From Myxococcota bacterium (lineage in GTDB: Bacteria; Myxococcota_A; UBA9160; UBA6930), in NCBI GenBank assembly GCA_028285625.1, contig JANQOX010000014.1, forward strand, positions 1 to 64,000: a DNA stretch of 64,000 nucleotides, written 5' to 3'. The stretch's first letter is position 1, and each line of letters starts with the position of its first letter. The notes under the pieces were generated by a model. The model was not told the origin of the DNA. It did not search any database and was given only the letters and a program-made list of their open reading frames with translations. Both the position numbers and the translations under genes were made by a program. Shown piece after piece: positions 35,507-42,940 of the stretch.

Positions 35507-36061
35507 GTGAAGATCTACACGCGGCGCGGAGATGCAGGCGAAACGGACCTCTTCGGGGGCCCGCGTGTCGCCAAGGACCACGCTCGCGTGGTGGCGTACG
35601 GGGCCGTGGACGAACTCAATGCCGCCGTCGGAACCGGGGCGGCGCTGTGCGGGGACGAGGCGATCCAGGCGCTCTGCAGGGACCTGCAGGGCACCCTCTT
35701 CGATCTCGGGGCCTACCTGGCCACGCCCGACGCCGAGCGCCGCCGCAAGAGCCGCATCCCCGAGATCGAGCCGGACGAGATCACCGCGCTCGAGGGGCAC
35801 ATCGATGCGTTCGAGAGCGAGCTCGAGCCGCTGCGAAGCTTCGTGCTGCCCGGAGGAAGCCCCGGCGCCGCGGCGTTTCATCTGGCGCGCACGATCTGCC
35901 GCCGCGCCGAGCGCATTCTCGTGGCACTCGATCGGGACGACCCGCTCGACCCGGCCGCGCTCGGCTACGTGAACCGGCTCTCGGACCTGCTGTTCACCCT
36001 GGCTCGTGTGGCCAACCACCGCGCCGGGATCGCCGACGTGGAGTGGTCGGGTCGGGGCTGA
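35507..36061 (+). CDS. Cob(I)alamin adenosyltransferase, PduO type
   Basis: Makes adenosylcobalamin from ATP and cob(I)alamin. A 184-residue helical-bundle protein starting VKIYTRRGDAGETDLFGG, the ATP-binding signature, followed by RVAKDHARVVAYGAVDELNAAVG, LRSFVLPGGSPGAAAFHLARTICRRAERIL and YVNRLSDLLFTLAR. All of these are conserved in PduO-type enzymes. The gene converges with meaB and meaA (43 bp gap), the B12-dependent mutase and its chaperone, so cofactor, chaperone and user are encoded together. Its GTG lies 7 nt after a TATACT hexamer. Confidence 0.96.
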   Translation: MKIYTRRGDAGETDLFGGPRVAKDHARVVAYGAVDELNAAVGTGAALCGDEAIQALCRDLQGTLFDLGAYLATPDAERRRKSRIPEIEPDEITALEGHIDAFESELEPLRSFVLPGGSPGAAAFHLARTICRRAERILVALDRDDPLDPAALGYVNRLSDLLFTLARVANHRAGIADVEWSGRG

Positions 36062-36104
36062 GCCCCCACCCGCGGGCGGTCGCGGCATCCCCTCGCACGG
36101 GGCG

Positions 36105-37115
36105 TCAGGGGCGCCGCGGGCGCGGTTTGGCCAGGGCCTCTTCGATTTCGCGCCCCAGCTCCTGGACGAGGCCGAAACCGGTGGCGTTCGCATCGCCCTC
36201 GAGCCGCGCGAGGAGCGCGGGCTCACCGCCCAACGCCGCCATGCCGTGGCTTCCGTAGCGGTGCTGCAGGGCCCCTCGGACGAATGCGTCGCGGCCCTGT
36301 CGGCGCCGCTCGGCGCGCCGTCCCGATTCGGCCTGGTGGGCATGGTGCGCGGCCAGGGCCTCGAGCAGTGCGTCGATCCCCGTACCGTCCCGCGCCGAGA
36401 CGGCAACGACCGGCGCGCGCCAGCCGTCCTCGTGCGATGCGCCGAGGCCCAGTCCCGCCTCCAGTTCGCGCAGGGTGCGCTGGGCGGCGGCGCCCTGGTC
36501 GGCCTTGTTCACCACGAAGACGTCCGGCAGCTCGAGGATGCCGGCCTTCATGAACTGCAGAAGGTCGCCTGCACCCGGCTGCGCCACGTAGGTGAGGGTG
36601 TCGACCAGGGGCTGCACGTCGCCTTCGGACTGGCCCACGCCGACCGTCTCCACCAGCACCACGTCGAAGACGGCCTCGAGAACGGTGGCCGCCGCGCGGG
36701 TGCCTTCGGCCAGCCCTCCCAGGCGATCGCGCGCGGCCATGGAGCGGAAGAACACGCCGTCGTCGCGTGCCGAACTGCGCACACGGACGCGATCGCCGAG
36801 CAGCGCGCCGCCCGTTCGACGGCTCGACGGATCGACGGCGACCACGCCCACGGTCTCGCCCTGGCTGCGCAGGCGCCGCACCAGGGCGTCGAGCAGGGTC
36901 GACTTGCCGGCGCCGGGAGCTCCGGTGAGCCCGACGCGCCGACGCCCGGGGTCGCTCTCGTACAGAGCCGCCTCGAGCCGGTCGAGCAGCTCGTTCGCGG
37001 CGCGTGCCGGCTCGGTCCGCCGGTCGTCCACGAGATTCAGGGCCGGGGCCACGGCACTTCGGTCGCGCTCGAGCAGCCGCTCGAGCAAGGCCTCGACCGT
37101 GGGCGCCTCAGCCAA
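36105..37115 (-). CDS. meaB: MeaB-type GTPase, acyl-CoA mutase chaperone
   Basis: G3E P-loop GTPase that loads and protects adenosylcobalamin in acyl-CoA mutases. A 336-residue protein with the Walker A GAPGAGKST (65-73), AVDPSSRRTGGALLGDRVRV (switch region), the VETVGVGQSEGDV motif and NKAD for guanine specificity. The C-terminal dimerisation arm is short. Its TTG start lies inside the last codons of the mutase gene (8-nt overlap), so the two are translated together. The RASSARDDGVFFRSMA region is typical of MeaB and ArgK proteins. Confidence 0.95.
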   Translation of the reverse strand: MAEAPTVEALLERLLERDRSAVAPALNLVDDRRTEPARAANELLDRLEAALYESDPGRRRVGLTGAPGAGKSTLLDALVRRLRSQGETVGVVAVDPSSRRTGGALLGDRVRVRSSARDDGVFFRSMAARDRLGGLAEGTRAAATVLEAVFDVVLVETVGVGQSEGDVQPLVDTLTYVAQPGAGDLLQFMKAGILELPDVFVVNKADQGAAAQRTLRELEAGLGLGASHEDGWRAPVVAVSARDGTGIDALLEALAAHHAHQAESGRRAERRRQGRDAFVRGALQHRYGSHGMAALGGEPALLARLEGDANATGFGLVQELGREIEEALAKPRPRRP

Positions 37116-39093
37116 GGCCGGCGGTCTCTTCCACCACGTCCACGACCTCGTCCATGATGCGGCCGAGATCGAAGTCCTTCGGCGTGTAGACCCGCTTCAC
37201 GCCGGCTTCGAGCAGGCGTTCGGCGTCGTCGTCGGGAATGATGCCGCCGACCACCACCGGAACGTCGGTGCCGTCGCTGCGCAGCGCCTCGAGCACGTCG
37301 AGCACCAGCACGCCGTGGGACCCCGACAGGATCGACAGGCCGATCACGTGCACGCCCTCGTCCCGCGCCGATCGCGCGATCTCTTCCGGAGTGAGGCGGA
37401 TGCCCTCGTAGACCACCTCCATGCCGACGTCGCGGGCGCGCACGGCGATCTGCTCCGCGCCGTTGCTGTGGCCATCGAGGCCCGGCTTGCCCACCAGGAT
37501 CTTGAGCGGTCGCCCGAGGCGGTCGGCCAGGGCGCCGACGCGCTCGCGCACGTCCTGCATGCCGTCGTCTCCTGCCGCCGCACCCTGGGCGCTCACGCCA
37601 GTGGGCGCGCGGTACTCGCCGTAGAGGTCTCGCAGGGTGTCGGACCACTCGCCCGTGGTGACGCCTGCGTGCGCTGCGCGGATCGACGGAGGCATGACGT
37701 TGTCGCCATTCGACAGGGCATCGCGCAGGCCGCGCAGCGCCGTGTCGACGTCGGCCTGGTTGCGCCGGCTGCGGAACGCGCGCAGGCGCTCCACCTGCTC
37801 GCGTTCGGCCGAGTCGTCCACCACCAGGATCGACTGCTCCCCCTCGACGAGCGGCGAAGGCTCGGCCTCGGTGAAGGCGTTCACGCCCACCACGGTCTGC
37901 TCCTGGCTCTCGATCGCGCGCACGCGTCGGGTGTGGCTCTCGACCAGTCGCTGCTTCATGTAGGCATTCTCGACCGCAGCCACGGCGCCGCCCATGGCGA
38001 GGACCCGGTCGAGCTCTTCCTTGGCCTCCTTGCGCAGCTCTTCGGTGCGAGCCTCCACCACGTGGCTGCCATCGAAGAGGTCTTCGTATTCCAGCAGGTC
38101 GGTCTCGTAGGCGAGGATCTGCTGGATGCGGAGCGACCACTGCTGGTCCCAGGGCCGGGGCAGGCCCAGGGCCTCGTTCCACGCGGGTAGCTGCAGCGCG
38201 CGGCAGCGCGCCTTCTTCGAGAACGTGACGCCCAGCGCCTCGAGCACGATGCGGATCACGTTGTTCTCGGGCTGCGCCTCGGTCAGCCCCAGGCTGTTCA
38301 CCTGCACGCCGTAGCGGAAGCGGCGCAGCTTGGCGTCGGTGACGCCGTAGCGATCGCGGCCCAGTTCGTCCCACAGCTCGGCCATGGCGCGCGCCTTGCA
38401 AATCTCCTCCACGAACCGGATGCCCGCGTTCAGGAAGAACGAGATGCGTGCGAAGACCTGGGGGATCACGTCGTCCGGCACGTCGCCACGGTCGCGGACG
38501 GCGTCGAGCACGCCGATGGCGTTGGCCATGGCGTAGGCGATCTCCTGCACCGGCGTCGCACCCGCTTCCTGCAGGTGGTACGAGCAGATGTTGATGGGGT
38601 TCCACGAGGGGATCGCGTGCACCGTGTAGGCGACCATGTCGCTGATCAGCCGGATCGAGGGCTCGGGCGGGAACACGTAGGTCCCACGCGAGAGGTACTC
38701 CTTCACGATGTCGTTCTGCGTGGTGCCGCGTAGCGCCTCGGGCGCCACCCCCTGCCGCTCGGCTGCCGCGACGTAGAGCGCCAGCAGCCAGGCTGCGGTG
38801 GCGTTGATCGTCATCGAGGTGTTCATCCGGTCGAGCGGGATCTCGCGGAAGAGCGCCTCCATGTCGTCGAGGTGCGCGACGGGCACCCCCACCTTGCCGA
38901 CCTCGCCGCGTGCTAGCGGGTGGTCGGCGTCGTAGCCGGTCTGGGTGGGCAGGTCGAAGGCCACCGACAGGCCCGTCTGTCCCTTGGCCAGGTTCGTCCG
39001 GTAGAGGGCGTTGCTGGCCTCTGCCGAGCTGTGGCCCGAGTAGGTCCGGAAGACCCAGGGGCGATCCCGATCCGTGCCCGCCTTGTCGACCAT
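37108..39093 (-). CDS. meaA: B12-dependent acyl-CoA mutase, ethylmalonyl-CoA mutase (MeaA) type
   Basis: A 661-residue mutase with a substrate TIM barrel and C-terminal cobalamin domain on one chain. It begins FRTYSGHSSAEASNALYRTN, LAKGQTGLSVAFDLPTQTGYD, and RGEVGKVGVPVAHLDDM, wording typical of MeaA/ethylmalonyl-CoA mutases rather than methylmalonyl-CoA mutase (QYAGFSTAEESN, DLATHRGYD). The B12 motif DGHSNG (DxHxxG) lies about 130 residues before the end, followed by SILSGSHGVLV and VVVGG. It would convert (2R)-ethylmalonyl-CoA to methylsuccinyl-CoA. Other substrates, such as methylmalonyl-CoA, are possible. ATG 39093 lies 5 nt behind GGAGGTG. It is in an operon with meaB. Confidence 0.88.
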   Translation of the reverse strand: MVDKAGTDRDRPWVFRTYSGHSSAEASNALYRTNLAKGQTGLSVAFDLPTQTGYDADHPLARGEVGKVGVPVAHLDDMEALFREIPLDRMNTSMTINATAAWLLALYVAAAERQGVAPEALRGTTQNDIVKEYLSRGTYVFPPEPSIRLISDMVAYTVHAIPSWNPINICSYHLQEAGATPVQEIAYAMANAIGVLDAVRDRGDVPDDVIPQVFARISFFLNAGIRFVEEICKARAMAELWDELGRDRYGVTDAKLRRFRYGVQVNSLGLTEAQPENNVIRIVLEALGVTFSKKARCRALQLPAWNEALGLPRPWDQQWSLRIQQILAYETDLLEYEDLFDGSHVVEARTEELRKEAKEELDRVLAMGGAVAAVENAYMKQRLVESHTRRVRAIESQEQTVVGVNAFTEAEPSPLVEGEQSILVVDDSAEREQVERLRAFRSRRNQADVDTALRGLRDALSNGDNVMPPSIRAAHAGVTTGEWSDTLRDLYGEYRAPTGVSAQGAAAGDDGMQDVRERVGALADRLGRPLKILVGKPGLDGHSNGAEQIAVRARDVGMEVVYEGIRLTPEEIARSARDEGVHVIGLSILSGSHGVLVLDVLEALRSDGTDVPVVVGGIIPDDDAERLLEAGVKRVYTPKDFDLGRIMDEVVDVVEETAGLG

Positions 39094-39188
39094 CGCCACC
39101 TCCGACACCCCGAATGGGGTAAGTGACCGGAAATGCTAGCGATGCGCCCTGATCGGGTCCACGCTCGGTGACCTGAGGTCCCGGGTCG

Positions 39189-40784
39189 CTACTCGACGGT
39201 GACCACGCCCGGGAAGGCACTCTCCTGACCGTCTGCGTTGCGCAGGATCAGGAGATAGTCGCCCGGCAGGATCTGCGGGGTGAGCACCCAGCCGGTCATC
39301 TCGCTGGACGAGATCAGGTTCTCCCCGATCAGCTCGTAGGTGAAGGTCTCGTTCTCGAGTCGCAGGCTGGGCGTGGCTTCGAAGCCGGTGCCCTCCACCG
39401 TGATCGCCATGCTCGACGAGATCACCTGGGGGGTCACGCCTGTCACCGTGGCGGGCCCGATCAGCATGGTGACGTTGCCGTCGAGGACCAGCCGGTCGCG
39501 CAGGTAGGCATGATCGATCGGGCGGAAGTACGGGAGGGGCTGGCCCGAGAGCCCCGCCAGGCGCGTGAAGTTGAACTTGCCCCCATGCTTCATCAGGTAG
39601 TTCTGGGCGGGGCTGGTGGTGCCGTCGGCGTTCACGTCGTGGCTGAACTCGGCACCCGTGAGGCCGCCGTGCAGTCCGCCTCCCGGCGCGCCCGGAGCCA
39701 CGAGGCCCAGCGCATGCCCGGCCTCATGGGCCACGACGCTGCCGAGTGCATCGGCGTAGCGAACCACACCGAGGTCGATCTGGTCGTAGCGCTCCACCTG
39801 CTCGGAAGGTGCCGAGCCGGGATCGAAGCCGGGTGCGAGCACGATGGGGTCGAGAGGGTCGCTTCCGACCGGGTTGGCGAGCAGCGGGTCGAACGTGTCG
39901 TCGAAGTTCGCCTGCCCCTGATAGATGAGCAGCTCGCGCGGGAAGATCCCCGTCGGCGGCAGGGTGCTGCATTCGACGCTGTTGCGGTTGGCGTTGCCCG
40001 GGTCGATCAGGATGCTGCCGATGGCGTTGGTCCCGCCGGGGTTCTCGCCGCCGATGCAGATCTGGGTCACGTCGCCTGCGCCCGGGTCGCTGGTATGGAA
40101 CGACACGGCCACGGGATCGACGGGGAACATGCCGGTGGGGTCGTAGCTGTGGTACGCGAGTTCGGTGCGGGCCACGACCGCGTCCACCACCCGCTGCGCC
40201 ACGATCGCCGACGACCCGGTGGCATCGCCGGCCGTCGCCAGGCCGAAGGACTCGAGATCGACGGGGAAGTCCGCCCCAGGCACCGCGTCGCGGTCGGATT
40301 CGAAGTCGAGCCAGATCTGCTGACCGGAGCCGATGGGCGGACTTGCGCCTGGATCGCGCACCGCGAACGAGTACTGCCCGACGCCGGTGTTGCCCGCCGT
40401 ATCGGCCGCCCAGATGATGGCGGTCCACGTTCCAGGAGTCAGCGTTCCCGGGAACGCGACCCCGATCGTGCCCTCGGTGTTCACGCTCCAGATCAGCAGC
40501 GGGAGGTCGGCGCCGCCCGACCAGGGGTGGAGGACGCCCGAGACGGTGGCCGGGTCGATCGGCTCACCACCGGGGGTGAACGAGGCGTTCACGATCAGCG
40601 TTCGAGCGGAGGACTGGACGAGGATGTCGTTCAGGTCCTCGTCGATGCTGTGGAGGGTGAGCGTGACCTCCGGCCCAATCGCCGAGCTGCCGCCGCACGA
40701 GCCCCCGAGGGAGGCAGTGGCGACGAGCGCCAGCAGCAGCGTCAGCAGCTTGTGCCGGAGGATCGACAAACGGGGACTTTCCAT
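39189..40784 (-). CDS. Zincin-type metalloprotease lipoprotein with IPT/TIG-like C-terminus
   Basis: A 531-residue lipoprotein (Cys in SLGGSCGG near residue 30). The N-terminal 130 residues form an Ig-like domain (TVSGVLHPWSGGADLPLLIWSV...GTWTAIIWAADTAGN). The central domain carries VVAHEAGHALGL (H353, E354, H357), the zinc and catalytic motif of metzincins. The third ligand expected ten residues after H353 is alanine; a downstream His (GLHGG) may take over. The last 80 residues look like an IPT/TIG domain. It is probably a surface-exposed protease. The neighbours are two PEP-CTERM proteins on the same strand, separated by a strong hairpin. ATG 40784 fits the signal peptide. Confidence 0.75.
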   Translation of the reverse strand: MESPRLSILRHKLLTLLLALVATASLGGSCGGSSAIGPEVTLTLHSIDEDLNDILVQSSARTLIVNASFTPGGEPIDPATVSGVLHPWSGGADLPLLIWSVNTEGTIGVAFPGTLTPGTWTAIIWAADTAGNTGVGQYSFAVRDPGASPPIGSGQQIWLDFESDRDAVPGADFPVDLESFGLATAGDATGSSAIVAQRVVDAVVARTELAYHSYDPTGMFPVDPVAVSFHTSDPGAGDVTQICIGGENPGGTNAIGSILIDPGNANRNSVECSTLPPTGIFPRELLIYQGQANFDDTFDPLLANPVGSDPLDPIVLAPGFDPGSAPSEQVERYDQIDLGVVRYADALGSVVAHEAGHALGLVAPGAPGGGLHGGLTGAEFSHDVNADGTTSPAQNYLMKHGGKFNFTRLAGLSGQPLPYFRPIDHAYLRDRLVLDGNVTMLIGPATVTGVTPQVISSSMAITVEGTGFEATPSLRLENETFTYELIGENLISSSEMTGWVLTPQILPGDYLLILRNADGQESAFPGVVTVE

Positions 40785-40858
40785 CGGACTTCGGGTCCGG
40801 GCCCAGTCGGATCCCGAGTCGGAACGAACGGATGGCTCGCGAGGGCCAGAGGCACGAA

Positions 40859-40887
40859 GGGCCACCACCCCCGTGGGGTAGCGGCCC
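40859..40887 (-). terminator. Hairpin after the PEP-CTERM pair
   Basis: A 13-bp stem with two wobble pairs and a 3-nt loop (arms 40875-40887 and 40859-40871) lies 30 bp after the stop of the 40917 gene. Few T residues follow, so it is a possible terminator between the PEP-CTERM pair and the metalloprotease. Confidence 0.5.
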
Positions 40888-40916
40888 CCCGATTCAACCT
40901 GTGGGCGCCTTGAGGT

Positions 40917-41693
40917 CTAGCGCCTCCGCCTCCATGCGGCGAGACCGGCCAGTGCAGCGGGGATCGCCAGGGAGAGTGCCGGCTCGGGGGTCACGAGCGG
41001 CGTGAGCGTAGACGTGGGGTTGGCCGCCCAGTCCTTCAGCGTGAACGGACCCGGGCAGTTCACGACGAAGGTGCAGGTGGTCCCCACACCAAAAGCCAGG
41101 GTGGAGTCGTGTGCGCCCGCGCTTCCGAACGCGGAGGCGAAGTCGGCGTTGCTCTGCGGCCCGAGCACGTTGAAGTCGCCGCTCAGCTCGCCGGTCACGA
41201 AGCCCGGGACGAAGTTGCCCTGGACCCCGATCGTGAGCGCGCCGATGTAGTCCGCCGCCAACAGCTGGCCTGCGCCGCCCCCGCCGACATCGACGATCGT
41301 GAAGTCGGCCACGACGCCATTGACGAAGTCCATGCCCACCAGCAGGGGCGTGTTGGGGAAGGCGGGATGGGTGGCGAAGGTCGGCGCGCCCGTCAGGGTC
41401 AGGACCGCGGCGAAGAGGATGTCGCCCGTCGGGATGCCCGAGATCGGCCCCTTGTTCAGGAAGTTGATGGTCGAGACCGACGCCGTGATCGCGAGGGTGG
41501 TGGTTCCGGCCGAGTAGGAGATCGTGCTGCTCGGGCCGATGTCCGCGGACAACTGGATCGAGGCGATCTCGTCCGAAGCGAGAATCACGTCACCGGTCGA
41601 GAGGGTGACCCCGCTTGCAGCCATCGGCGCCAACGCCAACACCACTGCCAGAACGAGGCCCCGCGCCATCGCCAACCGCTTCATCCGCTGCAT
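40917..41693 (-). CDS. PEP-CTERM-sorted secreted protein, unknown function
   Basis: A 258-residue exported protein. It has a signal peptide (basic MKR, then LVLAVVLALAPMAASG), a beta-rich, Gly/Thr/Ser-rich body with the pair of cysteines TCTFVVNC, and the exosortase signal TPEP followed by ALSLAIPAALAGLAAW and RRRR. No domain is recognised. It follows the similar protein at 41739-42563 by 45 bp, and both probably share the sigma-54-type promoter upstream of that gene. I use ATG 41693 behind GAGGGGG; an in-frame ATG is also at 41684. Confidence 0.85.
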   Translation of the reverse strand: MQRMKRLAMARGLVLAVVLALAPMAASGVTLSTGDVILASDEIASIQLSADIGPSSTISYSAGTTTLAITASVSTINFLNKGPISGIPTGDILFAAVLTLTGAPTFATHPAFPNTPLLVGMDFVNGVVADFTIVDVGGGGAGQLLAADYIGALTIGVQGNFVPGFVTGELSGDFNVLGPQSNADFASAFGSAGAHDSTLAFGVGTTCTFVVNCPGPFTLKDWAANPTSTLTPLVTPEPALSLAIPAALAGLAAWRRRR

Positions 41694-41738
41694 GCTCAAC
41701 CCCCTCGGATCCGAAAGCCTCGTTGCGTTCCAGCGCTG

Positions 41739-42563
41739 CTAGCGGCGTCGCCCGGCGAGGAAGAGCCCGGCGGCCGACGTCACCATCAGCAGCCAGGTGG
41801 CCGGCTCCGGGACGAACTGACCGGTCTCGGTGCGGAAGACCTGACCCTCGCCCTCGGCCGTGAAGTCCGGCAGGGAGCCGGTGCCGATGATCGTCGCAGC
41901 GATCGCGTCGATCGACGGCGAGAAGTCGAACGCCTCGGAGATGCTGAGCCCGAAGTTGCCGCTGAGCGGGCCGAAGAGCGACGCGTAGCTGCCGGCCATG
42001 TCGCCGAACACGCCCGTCACCTGCGGGTCGCCGAAGACCGATCCGCCCAGGTAGAACGCGGAGACCGTGAGGCCCGTCGTGACGGTCGAGGCGAAGGTGC
42101 CGGCCTGCCACTCGGCGGTGAGCAGCGTCGACAGGTCCGTGGGGTCCACGAGCGTGAGATCCGTGCCGCCGGTCGACTCGAAGTTGATCTCGATGAGGGC
42201 ATCGCCGCCGCCGAGGGGCGTCACGTCGATGCTGTGGAGGTCCGCCTCGAGGGTGATGTCGAGGTTCGTCCCGTAGTTGAACGCGCAGTTCGAGCCCACG
42301 TCCGTCGGGCACGCGGTGCCCGGGTCGTAGTAGTTCAGCACGTCGAGCTCGGCCTCGATCGTGAGGCGGCCGGTGCCGGAGTCGTAGTCGATCTCGCCGT
42401 TGGCCAGCAGGCCGCCGGTGTTCCACTCGGCGCCGGGCTGGCCACTGCCGAGCGTGTGGAGGCGTGACGTGGCGGTCGGTGTGAACTGCGGCACCGCAGC
42501 CGCGCTGGTTCCGATCAGAAGCAACACAGCGGCTGCAAGAGACCCGGACAGTGACAATCGCAT
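41739..42563 (-). CDS. PEP-CTERM-sorted secreted protein, unknown function
   Basis: A 274-residue exported protein with signal peptide (SLAAAVLLLIGTSAAA), a beta-sandwich-like body (ITLEADLHSIDVTPLGGGDALIEINFESTGGTDLTLVD), two cysteines in ACPTDVGSNC, and a C-terminal VPEPATW-hydrophobic-GRRR sorting tail. Proteins of this kind are placed at the surface, or released, by an exosortase together with exopolysaccharide. The gene is preceded by a 100-nt leader and a sigma-54-type site. No exosortase or PrsK/PrsR is encoded in the window. Confidence 0.88.
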   Translation of the reverse strand: MRLSLSGSLAAAVLLLIGTSAAAVPQFTPTATSRLHTLGSGQPGAEWNTGGLLANGEIDYDSGTGRLTIEAELDVLNYYDPGTACPTDVGSNCAFNYGTNLDITLEADLHSIDVTPLGGGDALIEINFESTGGTDLTLVDPTDLSTLLTAEWQAGTFASTVTTGLTVSAFYLGGSVFGDPQVTGVFGDMAGSYASLFGPLSGNFGLSISEAFDFSPSIDAIAATIIGTGSLPDFTAEGEGQVFRTETGQFVPEPATWLLMVTSAAGLFLAGRRR

Positions 42564-42675
42564 CTTCTACATCCCCTTCCCGACGAACCCGCGTGGAGCC
42601 TGCAGCGCCGCGTGGAGCCAGGTGCGTGATAAGCCCGCGCCGATCGGCACGGATCCCTTCCCGGTGCGGGGGAAA

Positions 42676-42691
42676 TGCAACTCCCATGCCT
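42676..42691 (-). promoter_or_regulatory. Sigma-54-type promoter before the PEP-CTERM pair
   Basis: On the minus strand AGGCATGGGAGTTGCA has GG and GC dinucleotides exactly 10 nt apart and matches 9 of the main positions of TGGCAC-N5-TTGCA. Transcription would start near 42665, about 100 nt before the ATG. PEP-CTERM genes are known to be sigma-54-dependent in several bacteria. Confidence 0.6.
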
Positions 42692-42783
42692 GATTCGGGA
42701 AAACCCGATCGGAATATTTCCCTTGGTTTTTCAGCAGCTTGGGGGACATAGCTTCTCTCCCCCGAGGGCTGCTACCTGCAGAC

Positions 42784-42819
42784 GGAACGCGGGTTCCACG
42801 CGGGAGGAACGCGCGTTCC
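42784..42819. promoter_or_regulatory. Doublet of 14-bp palindromes, GGAACGCGSGTTCC
   Basis: GGAACGCGGGTTCC (42784-42797, one mismatch from perfect) and GGAACGCGCGTTCC (42806-42819, perfect) are 22 bp apart centre to centre, two DNA turns, so two dimers could bind side by side. The GAAC-N4-GTTC core also matches the LexA box of Gram-positive bacteria. The binding protein is unknown. Confidence 0.6.
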
Positions 42820-42940
42820 CAACTGGCCCGGTTCAGCCTTGTTCCCCGTGGGGGTTCAGGTTCGGTCCCAGGCGGTTCTGAGCGCCCCTGCGGTGGCGGC
42901 CCATGCCCGAGGTTCGTGCGGCCCCGCTAGGCTCGCCGTC

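Larger units (their letters stand above)
42564..42940. other. Gene-free divergent region
   Basis: The only gene-free stretch over 300 bases. From left to right it holds the leader of the PEP-CTERM gene, a sigma-54-type site (42676-42691), a weak stem CGGG-AAAA-CCCG near 42695-42708 inside an AT-richer patch, a doublet of 14-bp palindromes (42784-42797, 42806-42819), and the -10 of the VOC gene (42928-42933). I see no gene in it. Confidence 0.7.

Noticed and set aside
37108..39093. Methylmalonyl-CoA mutase (MutA/MutB)
   Set aside because: The N-terminal wording (RTYSGHSSAEASN, DLPTQTGYD) and fused 661-residue length fit MeaA-type mutases better. Methylmalonyl-CoA activity is not ruled out.
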